DNA from: Flavobacteriia bacterium | Lineage (GTDB): Bacteria; Bacteroidota; Bacteroidia; Flavobacteriales; Flavobacteriaceae | NCBI GenBank assembly: GCA_011391075.1 | Contig: JAABRF010000007.1 | Coordinates: 1-59,918, forward strand | Direction: 5' to 3' | Length of the DNA: 59,918 nt | Shown: piece by piece, positions 26,453-35,850 of the stretch | Layout: each line of letters opens with the position of its first letter | How positions within the stretch are numbered: position 1 is the first letter of the stretch | The notes under the pieces: model-generated | Seen by the model: the letters and a program-made list of their open reading frames with translations, nothing else | Databases searched by the model: none | Told to the model about the DNA's origin: nothing | Made by a program: the position numbers and the translations under genes

Positions 26453-28681
26453 TTAGTTGGTTAATTCAAAGTTGGCTCTTAAACGTATATCGGCTGAAGA
26501 GGCTCCAATCATGAGTTCGAAAGCACCCGGTTCGGTGGTCCATTCCAATCTTTGATTGAAAAAGGACAGTTTCTCTTTATCTATTTTGAAATGTAAGGTT
26601 TGGGTTTCGCCCGGAGCAAGATTCACTTTTTGGAAGTCTTTTAATTCCAAAATAGGTCGAACAACGGATCCCACTATATCTTTGATGTACAATTGTACTA
26701 CCTCTGCTCCTGCGTATTCTCCGGTATTGGTGAGTTTCATTTCTACGTCAATACTTCCATCGGTTTGCATTTGACTTTGAGATATTTTCAAATCGGAATA
26801 CTGAAATGTAGTATAACTCAAACCAAATCCAAAATGATATTTAGGAGAACTGGGTAAATCTAAATAGGCTGAAACATTAATTTTATCTTGTTCGTCTTTG
26901 GGAGGTCTGCCTGTATTGAAATGATTGTAGTAAATCGGAATTTGACCTTCATCTCGTGGAAAAGTCATAGGTAGTTTTCCTGACGGATTGTAATCTCCAT
27001 ACAACACATCAGCGATGGCATTTCCAGCTTCACTTCCCAGCCACCAAGTATATACGATAGTTGACATATTATCGGCTGTCCAATTGAATACGAGTGGTCG
27101 ACCTGCATTAATCAATACCACAACAGGTTTGCCGGTTTTCTTTAACTCTTTTAACAAATCTTCTTGAACTCCCGGGATACCTATATTGCTGCGACTTTTG
27201 GCTTCACCACTCATATTGTATCTTTCTCCAATACTCACGATTACCACATCGGCTTTTTTGGCAACTTTAATAGCTTGAGCAAATCCAGATTTATCTGTAC
27301 TTTCGATGTCACAACCTTTGGCATATAACAATTTGGTATTTTTACCTACTTTGTTTTGTAATCCTTCCCATTGGGAAACTATATAGGAGGAATCTATTTC
27401 TTTTAAATCGATTGCCCAAAAACCGTGATTGGCTCTTTTGAGTTTGACCATAGGGCCAATAAACGCGATGGTTTTAAGGTCTTTAGATAAAGGTAGTATT
27501 TGCTTCTCGTTTTTGAGTAAAACAACACTCTTGGCTGCTACTTCTCTTGCTATTTTGGCATGTTCGGGATTGAATAATACTTCTTGTTGTCTGGTAGGAT
27601 CAGCATATCTATAGGGATCTTCAAATAAACCCAATTCAAATTTTTTGCGTAAAATTCTGCGTACGGCATCGTCTATCAAAGTTACAGAAATTTTGTTTTC
27701 TTGAACCAATTGCGCTAAATTATAGCGGTATGCATTGCTTTCCATATCAACGTCACTTCCAGCTGTAATGGCTAGATAAGCTGCATCTTTAGGGTCTTTG
27801 GCGTAGCCATGGGTGACCATTTCACCTATCGAACCCCAATCGGAAAGGACAAAACCTTGGAAGTTCCATTTCCCTTTGAGAATATCTCTTTGAATGTAAG
27901 CATTTCCGGTAGCGGGTATTCCATTGATATCGTTGAATGAATTCATAAAAGTTGCAGCACCTGCATCAACTGCTGCTTTAAATGGAGGAAGGTAGGTTTC
28001 CAACAACATTCTCTCACTCATATCTACTGAATTGTAATCTCTTCCACCTACGGCAGCACCATAGGCAGCAAAGTGTTTGGCACAAGCCATAACAGAATTG
28101 AGATTACCCAATCCATCACCTTGAAATCCTTTGACACGAGCATATGCAATTTTGGAACCCAAATAAGTATCTTCACCTGCTCCTTCCATGACCCTACCCC
28201 AACGCGGATCACGGGCTATGTCCACCATAGGAGCAAAAGTCCAATGAATACCACTGGCGGCGGCTTCTGTTGCTGCAACACGTGCACTGAGTTCGATAGC
28301 AGGTAAATCCCAACTTGCTGCTTCAGCCAAAGGAATGGGAAAAGTAGTTTTGTAACCATGTATCACATCCAACCCAAATAACAAGGGAATCTTCAAACGG
28401 GATTGCATAGCTAATTCTTGATATTGACGGGTATAGTTTGCCCCCATAACATTCAACATCGAACCTATTTGGCCATTAATAATATCTGCTTGTTTATTGG
28501 GATTGATAGTTATGGGACCGGTTTGATGCCAATCACTTGTATATTGATTGAGTTGTCCGATCTTTTCCTCCAAAGTCATTTTTTGAAGCAAACTATCAAC
28601 TTTTTGGTCAATTGTTTGGGTTTGTGCATAAGTCACAATTCCAAATAAGAATCCTACAAAACCTAAAAAATATTTTTGCAT
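26453..28681 (-). CDS. GH3 beta-glucosidase (BglX-like)
   Basis: 742 residues, the usual BglX length. A signal peptide (to FGIVTYAQ) gives a periplasmic enzyme. The N-terminal TIM barrel has PLLFGLDVIHGYKTTFPIP, ARDPRWGRVMEGAGEDTYLG and the nucleophile Asp in GFVLSDWGSIGEM. The alpha/beta domain has VVLLKNEKQILPL. A fibronectin III-like domain ends the chain (VQLYIKDIVGSV). It releases glucose from short beta-glucans and is the last step of the glucan locus. It starts 2 bp after the mini-ORF that carries the copied GH30 tail. Confidence 0.95.
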   Translation of the reverse strand: MQKYFLGFVGFLFGIVTYAQTQTIDQKVDSLLQKMTLEEKIGQLNQYTSDWHQTGPITINPNKQADIINGQIGSMLNVMGANYTRQYQELAMQSRLKIPLLFGLDVIHGYKTTFPIPLAEAASWDLPAIELSARVAATEAAASGIHWTFAPMVDIARDPRWGRVMEGAGEDTYLGSKIAYARVKGFQGDGLGNLNSVMACAKHFAAYGAAVGGRDYNSVDMSERMLLETYLPPFKAAVDAGAATFMNSFNDINGIPATGNAYIQRDILKGKWNFQGFVLSDWGSIGEMVTHGYAKDPKDAAYLAITAGSDVDMESNAYRYNLAQLVQENKISVTLIDDAVRRILRKKFELGLFEDPYRYADPTRQQEVLFNPEHAKIAREVAAKSVVLLKNEKQILPLSKDLKTIAFIGPMVKLKRANHGFWAIDLKEIDSSYIVSQWEGLQNKVGKNTKLLYAKGCDIESTDKSGFAQAIKVAKKADVVIVSIGERYNMSGEAKSRSNIGIPGVQEDLLKELKKTGKPVVVLINAGRPLVFNWTADNMSTIVYTWWLGSEAGNAIADVLYGDYNPSGKLPMTFPRDEGQIPIYYNHFNTGRPPKDEQDKINVSAYLDLPSSPKYHFGFGLSYTTFQYSDLKISQSQMQTDGSIDVEMKLTNTGEYAGAEVVQLYIKDIVGSVVRPILELKDFQKVNLAPGETQTLHFKIDKEKLSFFNQRLEWTTEPGAFELMIGASSADIRLRANFELTN

Positions 28682-28683
28682 TT

Positions 28684-28911
28684 CTAATAAATTAAAGTTT
28701 GAATGGCATTGGGTAATATCAAGATCTCTGTGTTTTGGGTTTCAATGTTGTTTAAGCTTCCATAATACGAACCCATATCACCGCTTTCTTTTATTTTGGT
28801 TTGGGAATTCAAAGCTAATTCGGAAATCAGTAATACTAGAACCAATCCTAACAATAGGAAAACTCTGGTGCATCTTTCAAAGTTTGCTTTGGGTATTTTA
28901 ATATAAATCAT
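28684..28911 (-). pseudogene. mini-ORF: signal-like N-terminus joined to a copied GH30 C-terminus
   Basis: 75 residues from the ATG at 28911. The first half is a membrane or signal segment (RVFLLLGLVLVLLISELALN). The last 14 residues, EILILPNAIQTLIY, are almost identical to the end of the GH30 protein at 31657 (EISILPNAIQTLIY). The DNA repeat covers 47 bp including the stop region (28685-28731 against 31658-31704, 3 to 4 differences). The simplest reading is the scar of a secreted glycoside hydrolase gene, perhaps a GH30 copy, that lost its middle. It could still be translated ahead of GH3. Confidence 0.6.
28685..28731 (-). repeat. direct repeat of a GH30 3' end, copy 1
   Basis: Matches 31658-31704 with only 3 to 4 mismatches. 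The first 32 bases (from TAATAAATTAAAGTTTG on) are identical. It spans the last codons of both genes. Confidence 0.9.
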
Positions 28912-29118
28912 GAAAGGTAATTTTAAATTCAATAATTACACGTAAAGGTCAATCAACTTTGCTCTTTAAAAACAACATTTACGCAGCGTCTCAAGGTTAT
29001 TCGTGTTAATCATTTTTAAGTTTATAGAATAATAAAAACGATTCTTTAGCACAACTTAAAGATCCTAAATATTTTAAAAAATGCCATATATTATATTAAA
29101 TACTTGATTATATGAATA

Positions 29119-31527
29119 TTACAATCTATCCAATTCGCTTTTAATAAATTGAATAGACTCAGTATGATGTGAACCCGTAATTTTCAAAACGTAAAAACCC
29201 GCATTGAAAGAACTGATATCAATTTTATTTTCTAACCCCAAACCGAAAGATTGGAGTACCTTTCTTCCGCTTGTGTCAAAAATATCTATTTTAAAATTAT
29301 CCTCAGATAAAGATTTTAAATATATAAAATCTTGGGCTGGATTAGGATAAATCAGAAAGTTTTTATCGGGGTTTTCAAATGAGTCAATAGCAAGAACCAC
29401 GGTATCGTATATTCCCCAGTTAAAAAATTCCCAAGTTCCGGGAATTGTTCTGGTACAAGTCATTCCCGAAGCCGACCCATTTTCTGATGAAACATAGAAA
29501 TTATTGTATCCTTTCAAGGAATAAGCACCACTTAAATTGTTCAAAATAAATTTTTGAGAATCACCTATGGATGTAGCATTACAATACAATTTGTTATCTG
29601 CTGAATTTAGGGTTACATACTTGTTATTACTACCTTTGAGAGCGGAATAACCATCACCCAATTCAATGACGGTAAATTTTTCATTTGTTCCATTGGTCGA
29701 GCTGCTACAGGTCATTAAAGTAGTAGTATTGGAAAATGTAACATACTTTTCATTAATTCCTTTTAAATTAATAACATTACTGCCTTGAACAACTGATTGT
29801 GGAGTTGTAACGGTAGAGTTTATGTAGCTGAAATTTACCGAATTGATATTAGAAGAACCCGCTATACTAACAATTCTGATGGTTTGTAAACCTGTGGTAG
29901 GAAGGGTAACTGCTTTGGTGATGGTTTGCCATGAAGACCAACTTCCTGTTGGAGGAATAACAGCTGTACCATATATCAGGGTTCCCTCTGCATTTTGGAT
30001 TTGAACAGCAGCAGAAGCACTTCCTCCATTTGCAACTCGAAATTCTGCATTGTATGTCCCAGAATTGTTAATATTTACAGTGTATTTCATCCATTCACTT
30101 CTATCAAACCAACCTACAGAATAACCATTGGAACTAATATCACTCGATTTTTCAATATCCACTCCTCCATTTCGATACACCCAACCATTATTCCAAGAAG
30201 TATAAAAACCAGTAGTCAATCTATTGTCCTCCCAAGCCAGATCTGAATAAGCATGTCCGTTCATCCCTTGATCATAATTTGAAGTAAAAATTCTGGTAGG
30301 TGAAGTGTTGCCAATTTGAGGTATACTGCTCGAAAAAGGAGCTGTATTTCGATTCCCAGGTTGCACAAAAATGGATCGCAATACTTCATAATTGATATTG
30401 CTATTCTCAATTTTGACATTTTCGGCCAATTGCAATAATGTGGTATAAGCCACTGTAGGATTAAGCGTTGGGTTTGTTCCTCCAAGATAGCTTAAAAGAT
30501 TGTTATAACCCGTTGGAAAATTGGCACTTGAAAAACAGTTTACACTCTCAAATTTTTTCATAGGCCACCATGAAAAACCAATATTATTTGCGTTAAAAGT
30601 TTCTACGATTCTTGTAAAATGGTCATTACTATTTTCGCCATGTTCGCCACACCAAATAGGTCTGTTTTGGGCATCTCGAAAATTTAATATCCATGTTATG
30701 TCTACCGTGGAAGCATCCGACCAATATTTGTGAAATACATACACCATATTGGGATCCCATGCAGGTGTCAAACCTGCGTAATCGTTTGAATACCAATTTC
30801 CTTCTATAAAAAGAATATGATTATCACTATTGTTTCTGATAGCAGTGGTTATGGAGTTGTACAAATTTCTCAAATCAATTCCACCCGGTAAATCCCAAGC
30901 GGGTTCATTTATCAAATCATATCCTGCCACCCAAGCTTCATTTTTATATCTTTCTGAAATTTTACGCCAGAGTTCTATGGTTTTGTTCTTATTGAGTGTG
31001 CTTTCCCATAAAGATGGTTTGGTAGCGTCATAATCACTAATAGCGTTGTTACTTTGGCCACCTGGCGCAGCATGTAAATCAATAATGACATAAATTCCTT
31101 CTGCACTACACCAAGAAATAATATTATCTAATAAGGTAAATCCATAATTACTCCAAACATCAGGAGTTCCCGAGTTGACAAAATATTCATAATGAATGGG
31201 AACCCGAACTGCATTAAATCCCCAAGATTTAATCTGAATAATATCAGTATTAGCAACGTGTTTTGTCAGCCAAGCATCATAAAAATTGGCTGTGTTTTGT
31301 GTGCCAATAAGCGTGTTTAGTTTTTGCTTCCAATTGTGTTGTGCGGGTGCTTGATTTACTGAATTCATCATATAACCCTCCATAACCATCCAATTACCAA
31401 AATTGACCGCATTCAATACCACTTCTTGGTTGTTTGAACTGTTAATTATTTTTTTATTGCTTACAACTAATTGTTGCGCATTTAAACAATGAATGGAAAT
31501 AAAAAACAAAAAGAATAACTTATTCAT
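29119..31527 (-). CDS. GH5-family glycoside hydrolase with CBM6, fascin-like and T9SS domains
   Basis: About 802 residues from the ATG at 31527 (MNKLFFLFFISIHC); an upstream TTG only adds a non-signal extension. The GH5 barrel (about 25-350) resembles exo-beta-1,3-glucanases: GFNAVRVPIHYEYF, VIIDLHAAPGGQS, acid/base Glu in GYDLINEPAW, nucleophile Glu in IWCGEHGEN. Then come a CBM6-like module (about 385-525: GYSVGWFDRSEWMKYTV), a fascin-like beta-trefoil (about 535-680: LKGINEKYVTFS, LKGSNNKYVTLN, LKGYNNFYVSSE) and a T9SS sorting domain (IYPNPAQDFIYL, FNAGFYVLKI). It should act on beta-glucan outside the cell. Exact subfamily and linkage are inferred from the locus. Confidence 0.88.
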   Translation of the reverse strand: MNKLFFLFFISIHCLNAQQLVVSNKKIINSSNNQEVVLNAVNFGNWMVMEGYMMNSVNQAPAQHNWKQKLNTLIGTQNTANFYDAWLTKHVANTDIIQIKSWGFNAVRVPIHYEYFVNSGTPDVWSNYGFTLLDNIISWCSAEGIYVIIDLHAAPGGQSNNAISDYDATKPSLWESTLNKNKTIELWRKISERYKNEAWVAGYDLINEPAWDLPGGIDLRNLYNSITTAIRNNSDNHILFIEGNWYSNDYAGLTPAWDPNMVYVFHKYWSDASTVDITWILNFRDAQNRPIWCGEHGENSNDHFTRIVETFNANNIGFSWWPMKKFESVNCFSSANFPTGYNNLLSYLGGTNPTLNPTVAYTTLLQLAENVKIENSNINYEVLRSIFVQPGNRNTAPFSSSIPQIGNTSPTRIFTSNYDQGMNGHAYSDLAWEDNRLTTGFYTSWNNGWVYRNGGVDIEKSSDISSNGYSVGWFDRSEWMKYTVNINNSGTYNAEFRVANGGSASAAVQIQNAEGTLIYGTAVIPPTGSWSSWQTITKAVTLPTTGLQTIRIVSIAGSSNINSVNFSYINSTVTTPQSVVQGSNVINLKGINEKYVTFSNTTTLMTCSSSTNGTNEKFTVIELGDGYSALKGSNNKYVTLNSADNKLYCNATSIGDSQKFILNNLSGAYSLKGYNNFYVSSENGSASGMTCTRTIPGTWEFFNWGIYDTVVLAIDSFENPDKNFLIYPNPAQDFIYLKSLSEDNFKIDIFDTSGRKVLQSFGLGLENKIDISSFNAGFYVLKITGSHHTESIQFIKSELDRL

Positions 31528-31656
31528 AATAAAACCTTTATTGATTGGTTTTTTTTGAAATGAGCATAACAATCTCGATAGCTATCGGTATGATACCAAC
31601 GGTAACGATTATTGGCGAATTAAATGTACCCATATATATAAAATAAACACATGAAA

Positions 31657-33135
31657 TTAATAAATTAAAGTTTGAATGGCATTGGGTAAAATAGAGATCT
31701 CTGTAGCGTGAGTCCCAATACTCAAAAAATATTTGGTTTGCTGACCGCTGACATTCATTACAATAGTCACTACTTGACCATCGGGATTGAGAAATGATGT
31801 TGTCAACAAATCACTTCTACTGGCTACACTACTGATTCTTTTGGCTCCGGGTTTTATAAATCTTGAAAAATGCCCCATGATATAATAGGAAGGCGTATAA
31901 ATTAAATCTCCTGTTGTAAGGTCGGCGTGAATGGGAGCAAAACAGAAATTTTTCACATGATTGGGTCCTCCATTTTGATCCAAAAGGATGTTCCAATCGG
32001 TCCAAGCTACAGTGCCATTATTGAAATCATGGATCATGGAAACGCCATATTCGGCTCCATTTTTCCACAACTGGTATTTAGAGGCATCAAAACTTTCGAC
32101 ACAACCTTCGGTAAACATCAAATTGACTTCGGGATGGTTTTTATTCACAATTCCTACATTTTGGAACATGGGTTTGCCACCACTCCAATCTTCATACCAA
32201 TGAAAACCTACGCCCCAAACATACTTTGCAGCATCTGGATCATTGAGTATGATATCGGCTCGTTGGCTCATCAAATCTCTATTGTGATCCCAAACGGTTA
32301 TTTTTTTATCCTGCATTTGGGCTTTAGCCAATGTAGGACCTAGGAAGTTTTTTAAAAAATCGCGTTCTTCTTCAGCTGTGTAGATACAGGATTCCCATCT
32401 TTGTTTGGCCATGGGTTCATTTTGAATGGTCAATCCCCATACAGGAATACCTTCTTTTTCATAACTTTGAATGAATTTAACGTAATAATCTGCCCAAGAT
32501 TGATAGAATTCAGGTAATAATTTGCCCCCTTGAAGCATGTCTTTATTGTCTTTCATAAAGGCAGGCGGACTCCATGGACTGATGTAAAAGTTGGCATTGA
32601 CAGCTTTCGCCATCGCTCTTTTGATCATGGGAATTTTGAATTTTTTATCGGGAGCTATATCAAATGTCTTTAATTCTTTGTCTCCTTCTTGTATGTATGT
32701 ATAGCTAGCCGAACTAAAATCACAACTATTCATATTGGTTCTGATGATTTTATAGGCATTTCCTACTTTCTCATCAAAATATGCATTTAAAAATTCGGTT
32801 TGTTTTTCAGGTGAAAGTTGGGCAAACACCTCAGCACTGGCATCCGTAATGGCACCACCAATACCAAGAAAAGTTTGATATTGTTTGTCGGGATTGACAA
32901 AAATACAGGTTTGAGTTTCTAGAGGTTGTTTTAATTCTACAAACCGCAATGTATCTGTTTGTGTAATTTTCAGATCAGTACTATCGGCAGAGGTAAAAAC
33001 CTGTACCGTTTTATCTTTAACTTGAAAAGTGTTTTCTGATTGAACCTTATCGACTTTCTTATTATTTGTACAAGATAACGAAAACAAAGAAAGGGTTGTT
33101 GTGAAGATTAAGATATTTACAAAATGAAGTTTCAT
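31657..33135 (-). CDS. GH30-family glycosidase, lipoprotein (1)
   Basis: 492 residues with a lipoprotein signal (SLFSLSC). The GH30 barrel and side beta-domain show FLGIGGAITDASAEVF, SPWSPPAFMK, the acid/base Glu in GLTIQNEPMAKQRWESC and the nucleophile Glu in LMFTEGCVESFD. Bacteroidota GH30 enzymes in such loci are often beta-1,6-glucanases that remove laminarin side chains; beta-glucosylceramidase-like activity is an alternative. It follows the second GH30 after 18 bp. The last codons and stop region are the source-like copy of the repeat seen at 28685. Confidence 0.92.
   Translation of the reverse strand: MKLHFVNILIFTTTLSLFSLSCTNNKKVDKVQSENTFQVKDKTVQVFTSADSTDLKITQTDTLRFVELKQPLETQTCIFVNPDKQYQTFLGIGGAITDASAEVFAQLSPEKQTEFLNAYFDEKVGNAYKIIRTNMNSCDFSSASYTYIQEGDKELKTFDIAPDKKFKIPMIKRAMAKAVNANFYISPWSPPAFMKDNKDMLQGGKLLPEFYQSWADYYVKFIQSYEKEGIPVWGLTIQNEPMAKQRWESCIYTAEEERDFLKNFLGPTLAKAQMQDKKITVWDHNRDLMSQRADIILNDPDAAKYVWGVGFHWYEDWSGGKPMFQNVGIVNKNHPEVNLMFTEGCVESFDASKYQLWKNGAEYGVSMIHDFNNGTVAWTDWNILLDQNGGPNHVKNFCFAPIHADLTTGDLIYTPSYYIMGHFSRFIKPGAKRISSVASRSDLLTTSFLNPDGQVVTIVMNVSGQQTKYFLSIGTHATEISILPNAIQTLIY
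31658..31704 (-). repeat. direct repeat of a GH30 3' end, copy 2
   Basis: Partner of 28685-28731. Here the repeat is in its natural context, because GH30 proteins usually end in an LPxNAIxT(L/F) strand. Confidence 0.9.
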
Positions 33136-33153
33136 ATAATAAGTGTTGAATAT

Positions 33154-34593
33154 TTACCAAATATAAGTACCTACATCTCCCGCTTGTAGGGAAGTTGTAG
33201 CCCATTTATCGTTGAATTTTATATTGAAGATTTCTGATGTATTGCCGATATTGACTGCGATCAAAACCTTTTTTCCGGTAGGCGTTTTAAAAGCAACTGT
33301 GTTGATGTTTCCGGATATATTGGATGCGATACGAACTGAACCTGCAGGAACAAATTTGGAAGCGTGTGCAATGATATAATAGCTCACATTTCGAGTGAAA
33401 TTTTCACTACTATTAACTGTTATAGCTCCTTTGCAAGTGGTACAACCACCATCGGTATGAGGTCCAAAACTTCCGTTATTGGCTAAATTCCATTCCAGTG
33501 CGTTTTTACTCCAATTGCGCATGGATCCAATGATTACATTTTTGATATGCCAAGTGAGATCTCCACCAAATTGACCTGAAGATGCAGTATATTGTTCTGT
33601 AAAATATAGATTTTTAGTAGGATGGGCATTGTGTACGGTTGACAAAGCACTGATATCACCTGCGTATAAATGAAATGCGGAACCATCTATAAAAGCTTTG
33701 GCTGTTGCATCATTGAGAACCGTAATAGGATATTCGGGGTTGTCACAATTGTGATCATAAATGACAATTTTGGTTGTGATACCTGCTGTTTGAAAAGCAG
33801 GTCCTAGGTGATTTTTGATAAAATCAGCTTGTTGGGTTGCACTCATCAACATACTGGGATTATTGCCCGGATGCAAAGGTTCGTTTTGTGGGGTTATAGC
33901 ATCGATAGGAATCCCTTGAACTTGCATTTGTTGAATGTATTTGACAAAATATTGTGCATATACACTGTAATATTCCGGTTTCAAACTACCTCCTACAAAG
34001 GATCCATTGTCTTTCATCCACGTAGGTGCAGACCAAGGCGATGCCATGATTTTAATTTGGGGATTAATCAAAAGTATTTCTTTCAAAAGCGGAATGACAT
34101 GAGTCATATCAGGGTTTAAAGAAAACTGAGTCAGGTTGATATCCGTTTGACCTGCCGGCATATCGTCGTAGGTGAAAGGAGTTGCATTCAAATCGGAAGC
34201 CCCTAGACTGATGCGTAAATAACTTATCGAAATACTGGTACTTTGCGTGCCAAATAGCTCTTGCAGGAGTAATGCTTTTTTGGGAGTACTCAACGAATTA
34301 ATTACTTCAGCGCTACCACCTGTTAAAGAATAGCCGAATCCATCAACAGTTTGAAAAACCTGAGAATCGTAAACTTCTACAAAGGGATAAATATTGGAAT
34401 TGGTTCCAAAAGCCATGATGGTGGATTGTTTTTCCAATTTTTTCGTTTGATCGGCCTTGGTCAACCAAAAATCCACTTCATTTTCGGGTTGGGGATCAGG
34501 GTCTGGGTTATCATCAGGTGATGAAGGCTGACAACTCGACAATATACCCATGAGCATAAATGTGAGAGCAAAGATGATTTTATTAGTTTTCAA
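33154..34593 (-). CDS. GH30-family glycosidase, lipoprotein (2)
   Basis: 479 residues. The signal (ALTFMLMGILSSC) is followed by an Asp/Pro-rich tether (DDNPDPDPQPENE), typical of surface-exposed lipoproteins. GH30 motifs: GFGYSLTGGSAEV, SPWSAPTWMKDNGS, acid/base Glu in AITPQNEPLHPGNN, nucleophile Glu in LYFTEQYTASS. The sequence differs strongly from the neighbouring GH30, so the pair probably split substrates or cellular location (surface against periplasm). The start appears to be a TTG at 34593; no upstream ATG is in frame. It lies 25 bp after the phosphatase-fold gene. Confidence 0.9.
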   Translation of the reverse strand: MKTNKIIFALTFMLMGILSSCQPSSPDDNPDPDPQPENEVDFWLTKADQTKKLEKQSTIMAFGTNSNIYPFVEVYDSQVFQTVDGFGYSLTGGSAEVINSLSTPKKALLLQELFGTQSTSISISYLRISLGASDLNATPFTYDDMPAGQTDINLTQFSLNPDMTHVIPLLKEILLINPQIKIMASPWSAPTWMKDNGSFVGGSLKPEYYSVYAQYFVKYIQQMQVQGIPIDAITPQNEPLHPGNNPSMLMSATQQADFIKNHLGPAFQTAGITTKIVIYDHNCDNPEYPITVLNDATAKAFIDGSAFHLYAGDISALSTVHNAHPTKNLYFTEQYTASSGQFGGDLTWHIKNVIIGSMRNWSKNALEWNLANNGSFGPHTDGGCTTCKGAITVNSSENFTRNVSYYIIAHASKFVPAGSVRIASNISGNINTVAFKTPTGKKVLIAVNIGNTSEIFNIKFNDKWATTSLQAGDVGTYIW

Positions 34594-34618
34594 TGTTATC
34601 GTTTTATAGAATTAATTA

Positions 34619-35461
34619 TTACTGTGAAATGTTTACTTCAATATACACTGGTAAGTGATCGGATGGATATTTTAAATCGATGGAATCACTTAAAGTCGCA
34701 TGTTTTATAACTTTAAAAGTAGATTCTTTGGAGATAAAAATATAATCAATCAACGCAGTAACCGGCACTTCATGTTTGAATCCATTGAAAGTTCCCGATG
34801 GCCCAAAATGTCCTTCTGCTGCAATTTCTTGGGTATCGGTCATTGTTTTCTTTAGATCCACTATTCTTTGAGAACTGGGTTCAGAGTTGAAATCACCCAT
34901 AAAAAAAACACTTAAGTTTTGGGTATTGAGTTCCTTAATTTTAGAAAGGATGAGTTCGATTCCTTTGGTTCGGGCTATTTCACCCACATGATCTATGTGC
35001 GTATTAAAAACCCAAAATTTAGTTTTAGTTTTCAAATCTTTAAACAAAGCATAGGTACAAACTCTATTACAGGCAGCATCCCAACCAATGGAAATGGTAT
35101 CGGGAGTTTCAGACAACCAAAAAGTCTTTTCTTGAAGTACTTTAAATCTGTCTTTTTTATAGTAGATATTAGAAGATTCTCCTTTACCTATTCCTTCTCT
35201 ACCCATTCCTATTTGATTGTAATCTTTTAATAGGTTATTTAAATCTGTAACTTGACTAGGTGTTGCTTCTTGAACACCAAAAATATCAGGTTCATAAAAT
35301 TTAATTTGGCCTACAAAAAAATCTTTTCTATGCGTCCAATCTTGTTCTCCATCTATGGCAGTATCCAATCGCATATTGTAGGTCATCAAGGTCATATTTT
35401 GACTTTGAATGCTCACAAAAAAACAGAAAAGGATGACTGTTAAAATAGATTTTGAGTTCAT
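34619..35461 (-). CDS. secreted endonuclease/exonuclease/phosphatase-family protein
   Basis: 280 residues with a signal peptide (to FFVSIQSQ). The EEP fold motifs are complete: TYNMRLDT, FGVQEATPSQ, THIDHVGE, FMGDFNSEPSSQ, ALIDYIFIS and SDHLPVYIE at the end. These place the catalytic Glu, Asp, Asn and His as in sphingomyelinase-, phosphatase- and nuclease-type members. In a glucan locus a phosphodiesterase or phosphatase that trims a substituent is possible, but the substrate is unknown. It is co-oriented with GH30 (25 bp) and separated from GH16 by about 390 bp. Confidence 0.88.
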   Translation of the reverse strand: MNSKSILTVILFCFFVSIQSQNMTLMTYNMRLDTAIDGEQDWTHRKDFFVGQIKFYEPDIFGVQEATPSQVTDLNNLLKDYNQIGMGREGIGKGESSNIYYKKDRFKVLQEKTFWLSETPDTISIGWDAACNRVCTYALFKDLKTKTKFWVFNTHIDHVGEIARTKGIELILSKIKELNTQNLSVFFMGDFNSEPSSQRIVDLKKTMTDTQEIAAEGHFGPSGTFNGFKHEVPVTALIDYIFISKESTFKVIKHATLSDSIDLKYPSDHLPVYIEVNISQ

Positions 35462-35850
35462 GATATTATTTTCATTTGATAGACAAATATAATTAATAAC
35501 AAAATCAGCAGGAATAATTGATCATATAATTATCTTCACAAATTACCTTCGATGTCTTGATTCTGGATGATCTATATCTCCATGACAATAACTGTAACCA
35601 AACGCAAACGAACAAGATTAAGTTTATTCCCGATACTACACATACAACGTGGCAGTTCTCTTGGAATAAGTTATTAAGTCCCGATAACTATCGGGATTCT
35701 TCGTGCGTTACATAAGACTAAATCAACTGGTAATTATCAGATGCTGAAACAATTGATTTTTGGCTGAACTTACAAGCTAAAAGCAGTACCAAAAAGGCAA
35801 ACACCAAGAATGTTTAAGTAGTCGAAAGTTGTAAATTTAAACCCATTACA
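35462..35850. other. gene-free spacer, 389 bp
   Basis: No convincing open frame on either strand. It holds a small hairpin CCCGATAACTATCGGG (35683-35698), related to the CGATAGCTATCG palindrome at 31575-31586. Several short frames without starts may be remnants of an older gene, but I recognise none. Confidence 0.5.

Noticed and set aside
31927-32343. 138-codon plus-strand frame inside GH30
   Set aside because: Antisense to the GH30 catalytic domain; no independent support.
35462-35850. Remnant transposase
   Set aside because: Only short frames interrupted by stops, no terminal inverted repeats, no recognisable catalytic motif.
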